This document shows positions 52,889 to 61,266 of a stretch of 64,000 nt of DNA, piece after piece. Both the position numbers and the translations under genes were made by a program. Origin of the DNA: Fibrobacter sp. (GTDB lineage: Bacteria; Fibrobacterota; Fibrobacteria; Fibrobacterales; Fibrobacteraceae). Position 1 is the stretch's first letter. Each line of letters opens with the position of its first letter. Under the pieces are notes generated by a model. That model ran no database searches. It had not been told where the DNA came from and saw only the letters and a program-made list of their open reading frames with translations. The stretch is from positions 41,146-105,145 of the forward strand of contig JAKSIK010000007.1 in the NCBI GenBank assembly GCA_024398835.1, in the 5' to 3' direction.

Positions 52889-53617
52889 CTAGTCTAGCGG
52901 AATCGTAGACTTTGCATTCTCAAAATCCTCAACGGTATCCAGCTCGCAAGAGAAGTAATCCGTAGCGTCCAAAACCGTGTAGGTATGGCCTTGAGAAATC
53001 AGCCGCTCAAAGGCAAGCTCATAGAACTTGTTTTCCAAGTGTTCCTGATTCATCATCTTGTCCAATTCCTTATACAAGGCCGTAGAATAGGCATCACCGA
53101 TTTTTTCGATACCGAGGCTTTCGCCGGCGGCTGCGGCAGGGGAACAAGTCTTGCTGATTTCCACAATGGCGCCGGCGGCATCGACAACCACCTTCATCTC
53201 CTCTTCACCAAGGGGATGGCGAATCAACGTGAGCACGTTCTTCGAAGGCGCTGCGAGGACATTCTTTGCAATCTGAGGGTCGTACAGCAAATCACTATCC
53301 AAAAGCAGGAAGGACTTACCATCAACAGCTTCCCTCGCCAACCACAAAGAATAGATGTTATTAGTGCTATCGTAAACGGCATTGTGGATGAACTTGACCT
53401 GGACTGTTGTTCCATAGCGTTTCGCCACAAAATCCTCAATCATCTGGTGCAGGTATCCCGTCACAATAACGAAATCATGAATACCACTGTTGATAAGGGC
53501 ATCCATCGAACGTTCCAAAAGTGAACGGCCCTTCACATCCAGCAAGCACTTCGGCGTATTGTTGGTCAAAGGACGAAGGCGGGAAGCCATTCCTGCGGCG
53601 AGAATTACAGCTATCAT
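52889..53617 (-). CDS. LicC-like sugar/choline-phosphate nucleotidyltransferase
   Basis: N-terminal nucleotidyltransferase signature MIAVILAAGMASRLRPLTNNTPKCLL, then FIHNAVYDSTNNIYSLWLA and the metal-binding LLLDSDLLYD. This fits the LicC/MobA-like group that makes CDP-choline or other CDP-amino alcohols, and also hexose-phosphate nucleotidyltransferases; size (242 aa) favours LicC. The ATG overlaps the aminotransferase stop by 4 bases, so the two are coupled. With LicD one gene away, a phospho-amino-alcohol donor is the favoured product. No choline kinase (LicA) or transporter (LicB) is present. Confidence 0.8.
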   Translation of the reverse strand: MIAVILAAGMASRLRPLTNNTPKCLLDVKGRSLLERSMDALINSGIHDFVIVTGYLHQMIEDFVAKRYGTTVQVKFIHNAVYDSTNNIYSLWLAREAVDGKSFLLLDSDLLYDPQIAKNVLAAPSKNVLTLIRHPLGEEEMKVVVDAAGAIVEISKTCSPAAAAGESLGIEKIGDAYSTALYKELDKMMNQEHLENKFYELAFERLISQGHTYTVLDATDYFSCELDTVEDFENAKSTIPLD

Positions 53618-54645
53618 AAAGCGCAACGCTTGATGGTGTCAACAACAACCTGAATTTGCTCCTTACGCCCAAGCGTAATGCGGAGGCAGTCTTCCAGGCC
53701 CTTATCGCTCATGAACTTGATTTTGTAATCCTGTTCCGCCATAGCCTTCTGCAAAGCTTCCTTGATGCGAGTGGGATACTTGATGAGAATGAAGTTCGCC
53801 ACACTCTTGTAAACTTTGAATCCAGGAAGAGAGCCCAGCTCCTTCTTGAAGAGCTGGCGGTCCCATTCCATATCATCAGCAACCTTGCGGTAGTGGTCCT
53901 CACTATCAATAGCAGCCATGGCCACCGCCTCGCTAAAGCGGTTATAGCCCAGATATTTGTTGGCATAGCTGAGGAAAGCCTCATGGCCCTTGCCCATAAA
54001 GCCAAAGCCCATACGAAGGCCAGGAAGTCCAAAGAATTTGGAAAGGGTGCGAGAAATAATGAGGTTGGAATACTTGTTCACCAGCGGGGCGATATAAGCC
54101 GTATCTGTGGTAATGAAGGAGGCATAGGCTTCATCAATCAACACCATTGTGTCGTTCGGGATATTCTCCATAATCCGCCCGATTTCTTCCGGCGTAAGGC
54201 TATTACCCGTCGGATTATTAGGAGATGCAAGAAGAAGCATCCGCGGATGATTTTCGTTAGTCAGTTTAATGACTTCGTCCACATCGTAGGCAAAGGTATC
54301 CTCTTTTTCATAGAGCGGATACATCTTAAAGGAGCCTCCGCATTCTCCGGCAATGCGATTGTAGTACCACCAAGAGAATTCCGGAATCATGATGGTCTTG
54401 TTGTCGCCCTTCATCAAATAGTAGTGTACCGCATTTTTCAGAATATCTTCGCCACCATATCCCAGCAGCACCTGCTCTTCAGGCACATTATAGATTTCAC
54501 TGAGCTTTACAGAAAAAATACTCTTTTTGCCTTCATCATAAATGCGGGTATAAAAGCAAAGCTGTTCCGGGTCAAAATTCTTGATAGCATCAAGAACCTT
54601 TGCGGAGGGTTTGAAATTAAATTCGTTTCTATCCAAAAAATTCAT
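53614..54645 (-). CDS. PLP aminotransferase, HisC-like
   Basis: Fold type I aminotransferase of 343 residues with VLLGYGGEDILKNAVHYY, substrate/PLP segments LLLASPNNPTGNSLTP and VLIDEAYASF, and the Schiff-base Lys in SRTLSKFFGLPGLRMGF. Close to histidinol-phosphate aminotransferases, but there is no histidine operon here. The overlap with a LicC-like gene suggests that it makes an amino alcohol phosphate or a related amino acid derivative as the LicC substrate. A role in histidine biosynthesis cannot be excluded. ATG at 54645 has AAAAGGA 8 bases upstream. Confidence 0.85.
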   Translation of the reverse strand: MNFLDRNEFNFKPSAKVLDAIKNFDPEQLCFYTRIYDEGKKSIFSVKLSEIYNVPEEQVLLGYGGEDILKNAVHYYLMKGDNKTIMIPEFSWWYYNRIAGECGGSFKMYPLYEKEDTFAYDVDEVIKLTNENHPRMLLLASPNNPTGNSLTPEEIGRIMENIPNDTMVLIDEAYASFITTDTAYIAPLVNKYSNLIISRTLSKFFGLPGLRMGFGFMGKGHEAFLSYANKYLGYNRFSEAVAMAAIDSEDHYRKVADDMEWDRQLFKKELGSLPGFKVYKSVANFILIKYPTRIKEALQKAMAEQDYKIKFMSDKGLEDCLRITLGRKEQIQVVVDTIKRCAL

Positions 54646-54691
54646 GACGATTCCTTTTGCGGGGGTAACCCCACATAAAATTTTCATCATA

Positions 54692-54720
54692 AATATAGGA
54701 TTTTATGGCCACACCCATAA
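54692..54720 (-). promoter_or_regulatory. Candidate promoter of the aminotransferase-LicC operon
   Basis: On the minus strand TTATGG (54720-54715), a 17-base spacer and TATATT (54697-54692) precede the ATG by about 47 bases, with the Shine-Dalgarno in between. It separates this operon from the LicD gene upstream. Confidence 0.5.
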
Positions 54721-54809
54721 TGATAGCATAGGCTCTCTATCCACCCAATACGACCATTCATCCCCCATTATATCTCATGGAGCGAACAAATGACTTTTCT
54801 GTACCGAAA

Positions 54810-55655
54810 TTACTTGGTTTCCTGCTTCCACCAGACATCCAAGCCGTGATTATAGCGTTTTTCCTCTGGCGGGAGCTGCATATAATCGCGGTAGAATTGC
54901 GACAGATAGTAATCGTAATTCTTGACCCCTAGATATTCCCGATTTTCAAAAGGATACGGGACCATCTCGCTGATTTTTTCACGTTCCAATATGCGGTCTG
55001 TTTTGGTATCAAAAAAAGGATTCGCCACAAACTTCGACTGTGCAGCAGGAAAGCGACAAGCCATCCAGTCCACAAAACGGCAAAAACGTTTCTTCCCTAC
55101 AAGAAGTGTAAATGCGTAGAAGAAGCGCTTGTAGAAAAGAGTCCAGCGGTCATAACCTTTGGATTTAAAATCCGTACTCATGGCCAAGCTGAAAATACGC
55201 AGGAAGCCCATGAAATACACGTATGCCTTTGCGAGAATTTTAGATTCCGGAACACCATCCATTGGGAAAATATCCACCCACAAACCCATTTCACCTACAT
55301 GGCGTTCCATTTTCACAGTTGTACGATTGTCGTGGACCTTTACAAAAGGACAATGGAAATCCTTGCTGGTATCGTCAATAAGGCCAAGCCATTCCTTCTT
55401 AGGAACCTTCGGATCTTTCAAAAGTTTCAGGAGCTTATCGTAATCCTCGCGGAAAAGCCAGATATCGATATCATCATCCCAAGGAATATAGCCTTTGTGG
55501 CGCACGGCCCCAAGCATAGTTCCGTAAGCTAGGCTATACTTCAGATTGTTTTCTTTGCAAACACGCGAAATCTCATCCAACACAGACATCTGGATTCCAC
55601 GACATTCATCCTGTTCGATCTTTTTCATCTCTAAATCCACATTAATTTTTTGCAT
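54810..55655 (-). CDS. LicD-family phosphotransferase
   Basis: LicD signature at the N-terminus: LKYSLAYGTMLGAVRHKGYIPWDDDIDIW, with the metal-binding DDDID and GAVRH region, then WVDIFPMDGVPE. LicD enzymes move phosphorylcholine or related groups from CDP-linked donors onto cell-surface glycans. The 281-residue length is normal. It overlaps the stop of the flippase gene by 14 bases. Together with LicC and the aminotransferase this indicates a polymer carrying a phospho-amino-alcohol rather than a plain sugar. Confidence 0.9.
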   Translation of the reverse strand: MQKINVDLEMKKIEQDECRGIQMSVLDEISRVCKENNLKYSLAYGTMLGAVRHKGYIPWDDDIDIWLFREDYDKLLKLLKDPKVPKKEWLGLIDDTSKDFHCPFVKVHDNRTTVKMERHVGEMGLWVDIFPMDGVPESKILAKAYVYFMGFLRIFSLAMSTDFKSKGYDRWTLFYKRFFYAFTLLVGKKRFCRFVDWMACRFPAAQSKFVANPFFDTKTDRILEREKISEMVPYPFENREYLGVKNYDYYLSQFYRDYMQLPPEEKRYNHGLDVWWKQETK

Positions 55656-57081
55656 GAGCGTTTCTATCCGCCTCGATGCGCTTCTTCATAATCTTCCAGT
55701 AGATTCCTAAAACTGCAAGAATCCCCACATAGGCAAAGACCTTCTCCAATAGCGTCAAGGTAAACACTTGCATGTTGAGCATGATATAGAAGGCGATGAG
55801 TATCAAAATCCAAACCACTTGGGAAATCAATTTTGAGGAATAAGGCCACAACCCCATCTTAATCAGGTAGCCATTGTTGAGAACGATGGCAAAGATGTTA
55901 TAGCACAGCATGGAAAGGGCCGCCCCCACAAGACCATAGGCAGGAATGAGGAAATAACCCGTTGCAAGAGCAACCATCAAAGACAGAATATCTACAATCA
56001 TAGAGAAAAGGCTTTTCCCGAGGCCATTCAGAACAACATAAGACATTCCGCCAAAGCCTGCCACCAAATGAACCAGAAGAAGGATTCCCAAGGTTTCTGG
56101 CTGAACAATAAAGTCCTTCCCCGCAATGTTCAGAATCTGTTCTGGGAAGAGAACGATAAAGAACCCGATGAGTAGTTGAATCAATGTCACCATGAAAACG
56201 CAATAGCTATAAACGGGTCGGAGGTCCGCCTTCAGGCGCCCTCTTTCCATACCCGCAACAACAGGCGTAAGAATGGGATTGAAGCCCACCCGAATGGTCT
56301 GAAGCGCATTCGAGATAGTGACCATGATACCATAGGCGCCCGCTTTCTCGGGACCGAGGAAAAGCATGACCAGCCAAAGGCTAGAACGAATCAGGAAAGA
56401 AGAAACAAATTCATCCAACCCTAGGGGAAGCGAATAAATCAGTAGTTTTTTAGAGACCAGTTTCCCAGGAATAAGCGGCATTTCTGGGAATTGCTTGCGG
56501 ACCAAGACAAAATGGGTAAAGAAGCCCACCACCTGCCCTACAAGAAGGCCTAGCGGAAGCGCATGCGGAACATGAAGGAAATAAAGCGCTATGGATGTGG
56601 CTGGAGCGAGAGTCACCACCAGGAAGGAATTGATGAATACTGCATTTTGAGGACGACGATTCCCTTCCGAGGAATTGCTGAAGACATAGGTTCCGGCAAA
56701 GAAGATGAGGGAAATTCCATACCAGGGTAATTCCTTCGAAATGTAGGGCGTAAAGGATCCCACAAATATCACTGCCGTACAGAATAGTGCAATAGCAATG
56801 GAAATCCAGAAGGATTCCATAATGCCATCATGGGGAGCACGATTATTCAGCTTATTCTGCGGAAGGTACCAATAGAGGCCCTTGTCAAGGCCTAAGGTAG
56901 AAGAGCGAGCAATAGTCAAAAGCAATGTTTGAGCAGAGACAAACATGCCAAATTCCGCCGCCCCAAAAATGCGAGCCATCACAAATGTAAGCAGAGGGCC
57001 ACAAATCTTGAGGATTGTGCCAACCACGTTCACAATCACCGCTTTTTTTAGGAACTTGCTATCTGTCTCTAAACTACCCAT
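55642..57081 (-). CDS. Polysaccharide flippase, Wzx-like
   Basis: MATE/MVF-superfamily polysaccharide exporter of about 480 residues with 14 predicted membrane helices (for example TILKICGPLLTFVMARIFG near the start). It flips lipid-linked oligosaccharide from the cytoplasmic to the periplasmic face. It is the only polymer exporter of this type in the window; no Wzy polymerase was recognised, so polymerisation may be handled elsewhere. I used ATG at 57081; a GTG three codons earlier is also possible. The gap to the branching enzyme is only 12 bases. Confidence 0.88.
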   Translation of the reverse strand: MGSLETDSKFLKKAVIVNVVGTILKICGPLLTFVMARIFGAAEFGMFVSAQTLLLTIARSSTLGLDKGLYWYLPQNKLNNRAPHDGIMESFWISIAIALFCTAVIFVGSFTPYISKELPWYGISLIFFAGTYVFSNSSEGNRRPQNAVFINSFLVVTLAPATSIALYFLHVPHALPLGLLVGQVVGFFTHFVLVRKQFPEMPLIPGKLVSKKLLIYSLPLGLDEFVSSFLIRSSLWLVMLFLGPEKAGAYGIMVTISNALQTIRVGFNPILTPVVAGMERGRLKADLRPVYSYCVFMVTLIQLLIGFFIVLFPEQILNIAGKDFIVQPETLGILLLVHLVAGFGGMSYVVLNGLGKSLFSMIVDILSLMVALATGYFLIPAYGLVGAALSMLCYNIFAIVLNNGYLIKMGLWPYSSKLISQVVWILILIAFYIMLNMQVFTLTLLEKVFAYVGILAVLGIYWKIMKKRIEADRNAHAKN

Positions 57082-57093
57082 GTACAACACTCA

Positions 57094-58707
57094 TCAAATA
57101 ATCTCCCCAATCCAGGGGAACAAATTGTTTTTCTTCTCCAATCTTTCCAAAAGAATGGTATCGGGATGTTTTTTGCCAAAGGCCAGTGCTGAGGTGGCCG
57201 CCCCATACAAAGCACATACGTTGCGGTAATGTTCGTTCTGGCGAGCCTTGGCATAATCAGCAGCGGATTTATTGTGTTCCATGAAAGCCCAGTCCGAGGC
57301 CTGGAACAGCAAAACTTCACGTGCAATTTGCGCAAGGAAGCGCTTTTGGAGAGCAACAGCCTTCTTCGCTGACGAGTTCATCGCAGCGATATGCTTCTTC
57401 ATCTCCTCCATCATCTTCCGCATACGGAAGAACAGCGGATAGGCGAAATTCACTTCGTCATTCACCCACACATCGCTAAAGCCGCCTTCGCCCCAAGAGG
57501 AGAAGATTGGTTCATGGACATCCACATCTGGCGAGGAATGCATAGTATCTTCCAAAGAAGCCATTTCAATAACGTTAGAACTAGCCGCCCGCTCAAAAAG
57601 TTTTTCGATGAACAGGGGACCTTCAAACCACCAATGTCCAAAAAGTTCTGCATCATAAGGACAGAGAACAGAGACTTTGTTCCCTTCCATGTGCGGGAGA
57701 AGCTCACTTACCGTTTTTTCACGATTGGCGATGAAAAGGCGGGCGTGGTCTTCCGCCAAACGAAGTGCATTCCACGGGCGATACACCTGCTTTTCTTCAC
57801 GGCCCGTGATGCGATAATACTTGAGGCCTGTCTCGATAGGAGTCGTGCCTGCCATGAAGTACGGGCCCAGGTATTCTGGAGAGCGCTCCTGACAGATGTC
57901 CTTGAAAAACTCCCGATATTCGGGGTGGCCCGGATAGCCGGTTTTACGGCTCCAGACTTCCATAGAGCTGTTCTGCTCGCGGCCCATGCAATAAAGTCCC
58001 GCAGGGGTCTTTATTGGCGCAAATACGCCGTATTTGGGCGCGGGCTTCGCGAGAAGTACGCCATGGGTCTCTAGGAAGAAGTACTGGAAGCCATATTCTG
58101 CAAGTAACGCATCCAAGCCTTCAAAGTAGCCACATTCTGGGAGCCAGAGGCCCTTGGGCTTACGGCCAAAGGCCTTTTCAAAAGCCTTCACCGTCACCGC
58201 CAATTGCAGGCGAATGGATTCCACATCGCTCTGATAAGCCGGCAAAAATGGATGAGTTCCCACGCAAGTGAGAAGCGTCAACTTTCCCGACTTTTCAAGT
58301 TCCGATAATACAGGAATCACCTGATAGTGGCAAACATTCTCCCAAGTTTCAATGAGAGCCCTTTGGCGACGGACATAAAAGTAGACCACCTCTAAAAAAT
58401 CGGCATTATTCTGGAGAGTGGTTCTCTCTTTTTCCAAAAGTTCCAATTGCCGATGGAGATGTTCCGTGAAACGATTCAGGAGCAGTTCATCCCCAAACAT
58501 GGCGAGGAGTGCCGATGAAACGCTCAAGTTCAAAGTGCCGGGAACGCCCCGTTCTTCCAAGCGGCGAAGCATCTGAATCAGCGGAAGATAGGTTTCCGAC
58601 ATGGCCTCAAAAAACCAGTTCTCTTCCAAGAATCGGTCGTACTCAGGCTCACGCACAAAGGGCAAATGAGCGTGGAGCAGCAATAGAATCTTACCAGGAA
58701 CAGACAT
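57094..58707 (-). CDS. GH57 1,4-alpha-glucan branching enzyme
   Basis: GH57 (beta/alpha)7 barrel with the early motif LHAHLPFVREP, the nucleophile Glu in GLWLPECGYFEG, and the acid/base Asp in CPYDAELFGHWW. A C-terminal branching-enzyme helical domain (DUF1957-like, SSWGEGGFSDVWVND and after) completes the usual 530-540 residues. It introduces alpha-1,6 branches into glycogen, using ADP-glucose-derived chains made possible by GlgC. No signal peptide, so cytoplasmic. ATG at 58707 was chosen over a TTG two codons earlier. The neighbour is a DUF4912 protein, a pairing I have seen with GH57 genes. Confidence 0.92.
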   Translation of the reverse strand: MSVPGKILLLLHAHLPFVREPEYDRFLEENWFFEAMSETYLPLIQMLRRLEERGVPGTLNLSVSSALLAMFGDELLLNRFTEHLHRQLELLEKERTTLQNNADFLEVVYFYVRRQRALIETWENVCHYQVIPVLSELEKSGKLTLLTCVGTHPFLPAYQSDVESIRLQLAVTVKAFEKAFGRKPKGLWLPECGYFEGLDALLAEYGFQYFFLETHGVLLAKPAPKYGVFAPIKTPAGLYCMGREQNSSMEVWSRKTGYPGHPEYREFFKDICQERSPEYLGPYFMAGTTPIETGLKYYRITGREEKQVYRPWNALRLAEDHARLFIANREKTVSELLPHMEGNKVSVLCPYDAELFGHWWFEGPLFIEKLFERAASSNVIEMASLEDTMHSSPDVDVHEPIFSSWGEGGFSDVWVNDEVNFAYPLFFRMRKMMEEMKKHIAAMNSSAKKAVALQKRFLAQIAREVLLFQASDWAFMEHNKSAADYAKARQNEHYRNVCALYGAATSALAFGKKHPDTILLERLEKKNNLFPWIGEII

Positions 58708-58713
58708 AGACAA

Positions 58714-58800
58714 GTATGAGTTATAAGTTATGAATTACGAGACGACAAGGCGACATATTCGTAATCTCCAATCTCATAATTCATAATTAATAATTAAGCC
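58714..58800. repeat. AT-rich intergenic repeat with inverted ATTATGAATTA-like motifs
   Basis: GAGTTATAAGTTATGAATTACGAG near 58719 is answered by CATAATTCATAATTAATAATT near 58776-58796 on the other strand. It is short, degenerate and almost free of C/G, and no ORF is present. It may be a small dispersed element or a promoter-rich spacer for the branching enzyme. Confidence 0.4.
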
Positions 58801-58806
58801 GAAGGC

Positions 58807-60003
58807 TTATTCTGTGCGCTTCACAACGATGGGAACAATAGTCGTGGGGAAATCGCCGTCCTTATCGGTAGCGAAAACAGGAATAATCTTATTGGAGTCC
58901 GGAAGATCTTCCTCAAAGCTGAAAGTGCCATCGGGATTCAGCGGGAATGGTTCGCCACGAACCTGCAGATGAGCATCAGGACGTGTGCCGCCATAGACGA
59001 TGAGGCGAGTCTTTACCCACAGGAAGAAATCCTTGCCATAGCTGACGGAATCCTTCGGAAGTTCCAGAGCGTTACTCTTGAGAGCTGCGCTGGAAAGTGC
59101 GCCAGAGAACATGGAGCCGGAAGAACTGGAGAGGGACTCCAGCCAAGTCTGGGCAGACATGCTGGAAAGTCCGGAGCTTCCAAAGCCACCCATGGCAGCA
59201 TTGCCGAGGGAAGCCTTGACGAAGATGTCGTCGCCCTTGATGGTAGCGCCATTCATGGAGAAGGTCTGGACAGGAGCGCCCTCTACAATGGGCATGAACT
59301 GGCTTCCATTTGCCACGCCGAGAACAGCCACGCAATTTTCCGTAGCCTTGTTCTCCACATACCAGCTGCGAGCATTAGCAGGAACTTCCACATCGCGGAA
59401 CTTAAGCTTCTTGGAGCGTTTGATAGTGAGGTCGCCGGAAATATCAAACAGGCGAATCACCAACTTGCCTTTCCCCTTCTTGGCTTCCTTGATACGTTTC
59501 TCGGAGACTTCCCAGAAGGCTTGCATCCAGTTGGGGTCCTTCTGCATCAGCACCAGATACTCTGCGTTGAAGGACTGTTCCATGGAGGCCGGATTTACGG
59601 CAGACTTGGCAGCAGACTTTGCTGCGGATTTGGCTACTGGCTTAGCAGCGGGTTTAGCGGCAGGTTTTGCCTTCGCAACTTTTGCAGCAGGCTTCACTAC
59701 GGCCTTGGCGGTAGGCTTTGCAATGGCCGTCATCTTCACCGTAGGTGCAGCAGACTTTGCACTCATCTTAGAAGCAACCTTCGTACCCTTTTTAGGAGCT
59801 GAGGGTTTTGCCTTTGCAACTGCCTTTACAGACTTCTTTGCAGAAGCTGGTTTGGCAACAGCCTTCGAGGCCACCTTAGCCACAACTTTCTCGGCCTTTG
59901 CAGCCACCTTTTTCACTGCGGCCTTAACCTTACTGGTTGCGCTCTTTACAGCCTTTTCCACTTTTTTGGCGGTTTTCGCTGCATTCACTTTCTTAGCTGC
60001 CAT
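58807..60003 (-). CDS. DUF4912 protein with a histone-H1-like Lys/Ala tail
   Basis: Residues 1-135 are almost only Lys, Ala, Pro, Ser and Val (AAKPAAKPVAKSAAKSAAKS is typical), as in bacterial histone-H1-like proteins. The rest (about 140-398) is a DUF4912 module (LVLMQKDPNWMQAFWEVSEK... RSWYVENKATENCVAVLGV) with a C-terminal segment (YGGTRPDAHLQVRGEPFPL). DUF4912 function is unproven; in my recollection it is often encoded beside GH57 genes. The tail predicts strong binding to nucleic acids or acidic polymers. AGGAGG precedes the ATG at 60003. The protein has no signal peptide. Glycogen-particle or nucleoid association are open ideas. Confidence 0.8.
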   Translation of the reverse strand: MAAKKVNAAKTAKKVEKAVKSATSKVKAAVKKVAAKAEKVVAKVASKAVAKPASAKKSVKAVAKAKPSAPKKGTKVASKMSAKSAAPTVKMTAIAKPTAKAVVKPAAKVAKAKPAAKPAAKPVAKSAAKSAAKSAVNPASMEQSFNAEYLVLMQKDPNWMQAFWEVSEKRIKEAKKGKGKLVIRLFDISGDLTIKRSKKLKFRDVEVPANARSWYVENKATENCVAVLGVANGSQFMPIVEGAPVQTFSMNGATIKGDDIFVKASLGNAAMGGFGSSGLSSMSAQTWLESLSSSSGSMFSGALSSAALKSNALELPKDSVSYGKDFFLWVKTRLIVYGGTRPDAHLQVRGEPFPLNPDGTFSFEEDLPDSNKIIPVFATDKDGDFPTTIVPIVVKRTE

Positions 60004-60024
60004 TTCAGCCTCCTTCGTCAAAAC

Positions 60025-61266
60025 TTATCTGCGGGTTTGACCCCAGCTACTGACACCCATCAAGCCAAGACGGATGCCAACAAAAGACTCTTCCCAGTTA
60101 CCCTTGGATTCCGACATACGCTTTCCACCCTGGAAGGCAAGGTCAATCGTAGTTCCCTTTCTACCCAAGGGAAGCCCAACGCCCACGGAGCCACCGAACT
60201 CATACACATCTTCAATGTACCAGTTCTTGTACCATCCGCCAGCGCGATAGGTGATACGCTTCCAATACGGATCATAGAACAATCCTGTTCCATCCCACTG
60301 GTAACCAAGAGATGCCATAAAGTCATTCTGCGTTTTCGTGACAGCACGCATATCATAACTGCGTCCAATATTCTCCACATTCTCATCCCAAGCACGCCAG
60401 GACAAATCCATCATGATGTTGTGCCGCTTGAACAAGCGGTAGTTGATACCCGTGGCAAGCATGGCTGGCACTTCAATTTCACGAGAATACTCCGTTGGAG
60501 CCAAAGTATCCAGCTGGCTGAAGCGGAAGTTATATTCCAGTTCGTTCAGCAGCGTGTGTGCCATGGTGTAAGAGAAGAAGTAAGACACCTGCTTACCACG
60601 GTATTGCATAGCAAAGCTATAGTATGCCGGATGGTGATTCACCTCCCAGGTACCTTCCACGTAATCGGTGAGTTCCAAATTATTGGTTGCCCAGGAATCT
60701 TCCTTCGATACTGCACTATTATCGGGCCCCATGGTCAAACTACGGGAAATATTGCCCATCACCAAGTGCGCTGAAGCTCCGAGGGAGAAGTTACGGAGGT
60801 ATGGAACGCGAACCGCATATGTAGGAACAATTTCATAAACGCTTCCCTGGTACTCAATATCCGTCGTAGTCTTTGTAACCGAGTCCTTCACACTTTCACG
60901 GAGCGTGGAGGTATAGCGTTGCCAAAGGCTCACACCCAAGGCACCAAAGTTTCCCATGGGGAAAGTCAAATTGAAGGAAGGAACCGCAATCTTATTGGTG
61001 GTGAAATATTCGTCACTCTTTTCTGCTGTGAACCACTCCATTTCAAAGTTCACATTGAATACTACCTTCGTGTCAAAAGCAATTCGAGCGGGGTTCATCA
61101 GAGAGAAGCCCTCAGCCTCACCCGTTTTTGCGGAACCCGCATAGCCACGACCTGCGGCTCCAGCCATACCACCCAAAACCTGCTCCTCACCAAGGGCATC
61201 CATACCAATCATGGAAGCAGAAGCAAAAGCACACAAACAGAGGATTATTCCAAATAGCTTCTTCAT
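60025..61266 (-). CDS. Outer-membrane beta-barrel protein, PorV/FadL-like
   Basis: The signal peptide (KKLFGIILCLCAFASAS) is followed by a short plug-like segment with MNPARIAF (a common motif in PorV/FadL-type barrels) and about twelve to fourteen amphipathic beta strands (FNVNFEMEWF, GALGVSLWQRYTS, YYSFAMQYRG, FVGIRLGLMGV). It could be a transport or secretion accessory barrel; the exact role is not evident. It starts inside the stop of the lipoprotein gene (TAATG), so the two are translated together. A 21-base gap leads to the DUF4912 gene. Confidence 0.72.
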   Translation of the reverse strand: MKKLFGIILCLCAFASASMIGMDALGEEQVLGGMAGAAGRGYAGSAKTGEAEGFSLMNPARIAFDTKVVFNVNFEMEWFTAEKSDEYFTTNKIAVPSFNLTFPMGNFGALGVSLWQRYTSTLRESVKDSVTKTTTDIEYQGSVYEIVPTYAVRVPYLRNFSLGASAHLVMGNISRSLTMGPDNSAVSKEDSWATNNLELTDYVEGTWEVNHHPAYYSFAMQYRGKQVSYFFSYTMAHTLLNELEYNFRFSQLDTLAPTEYSREIEVPAMLATGINYRLFKRHNIMMDLSWRAWDENVENIGRSYDMRAVTKTQNDFMASLGYQWDGTGLFYDPYWKRITYRAGGWYKNWYIEDVYEFGGSVGVGLPLGRKGTTIDLAFQGGKRMSESKGNWEESFVGIRLGLMGVSSWGQTRR

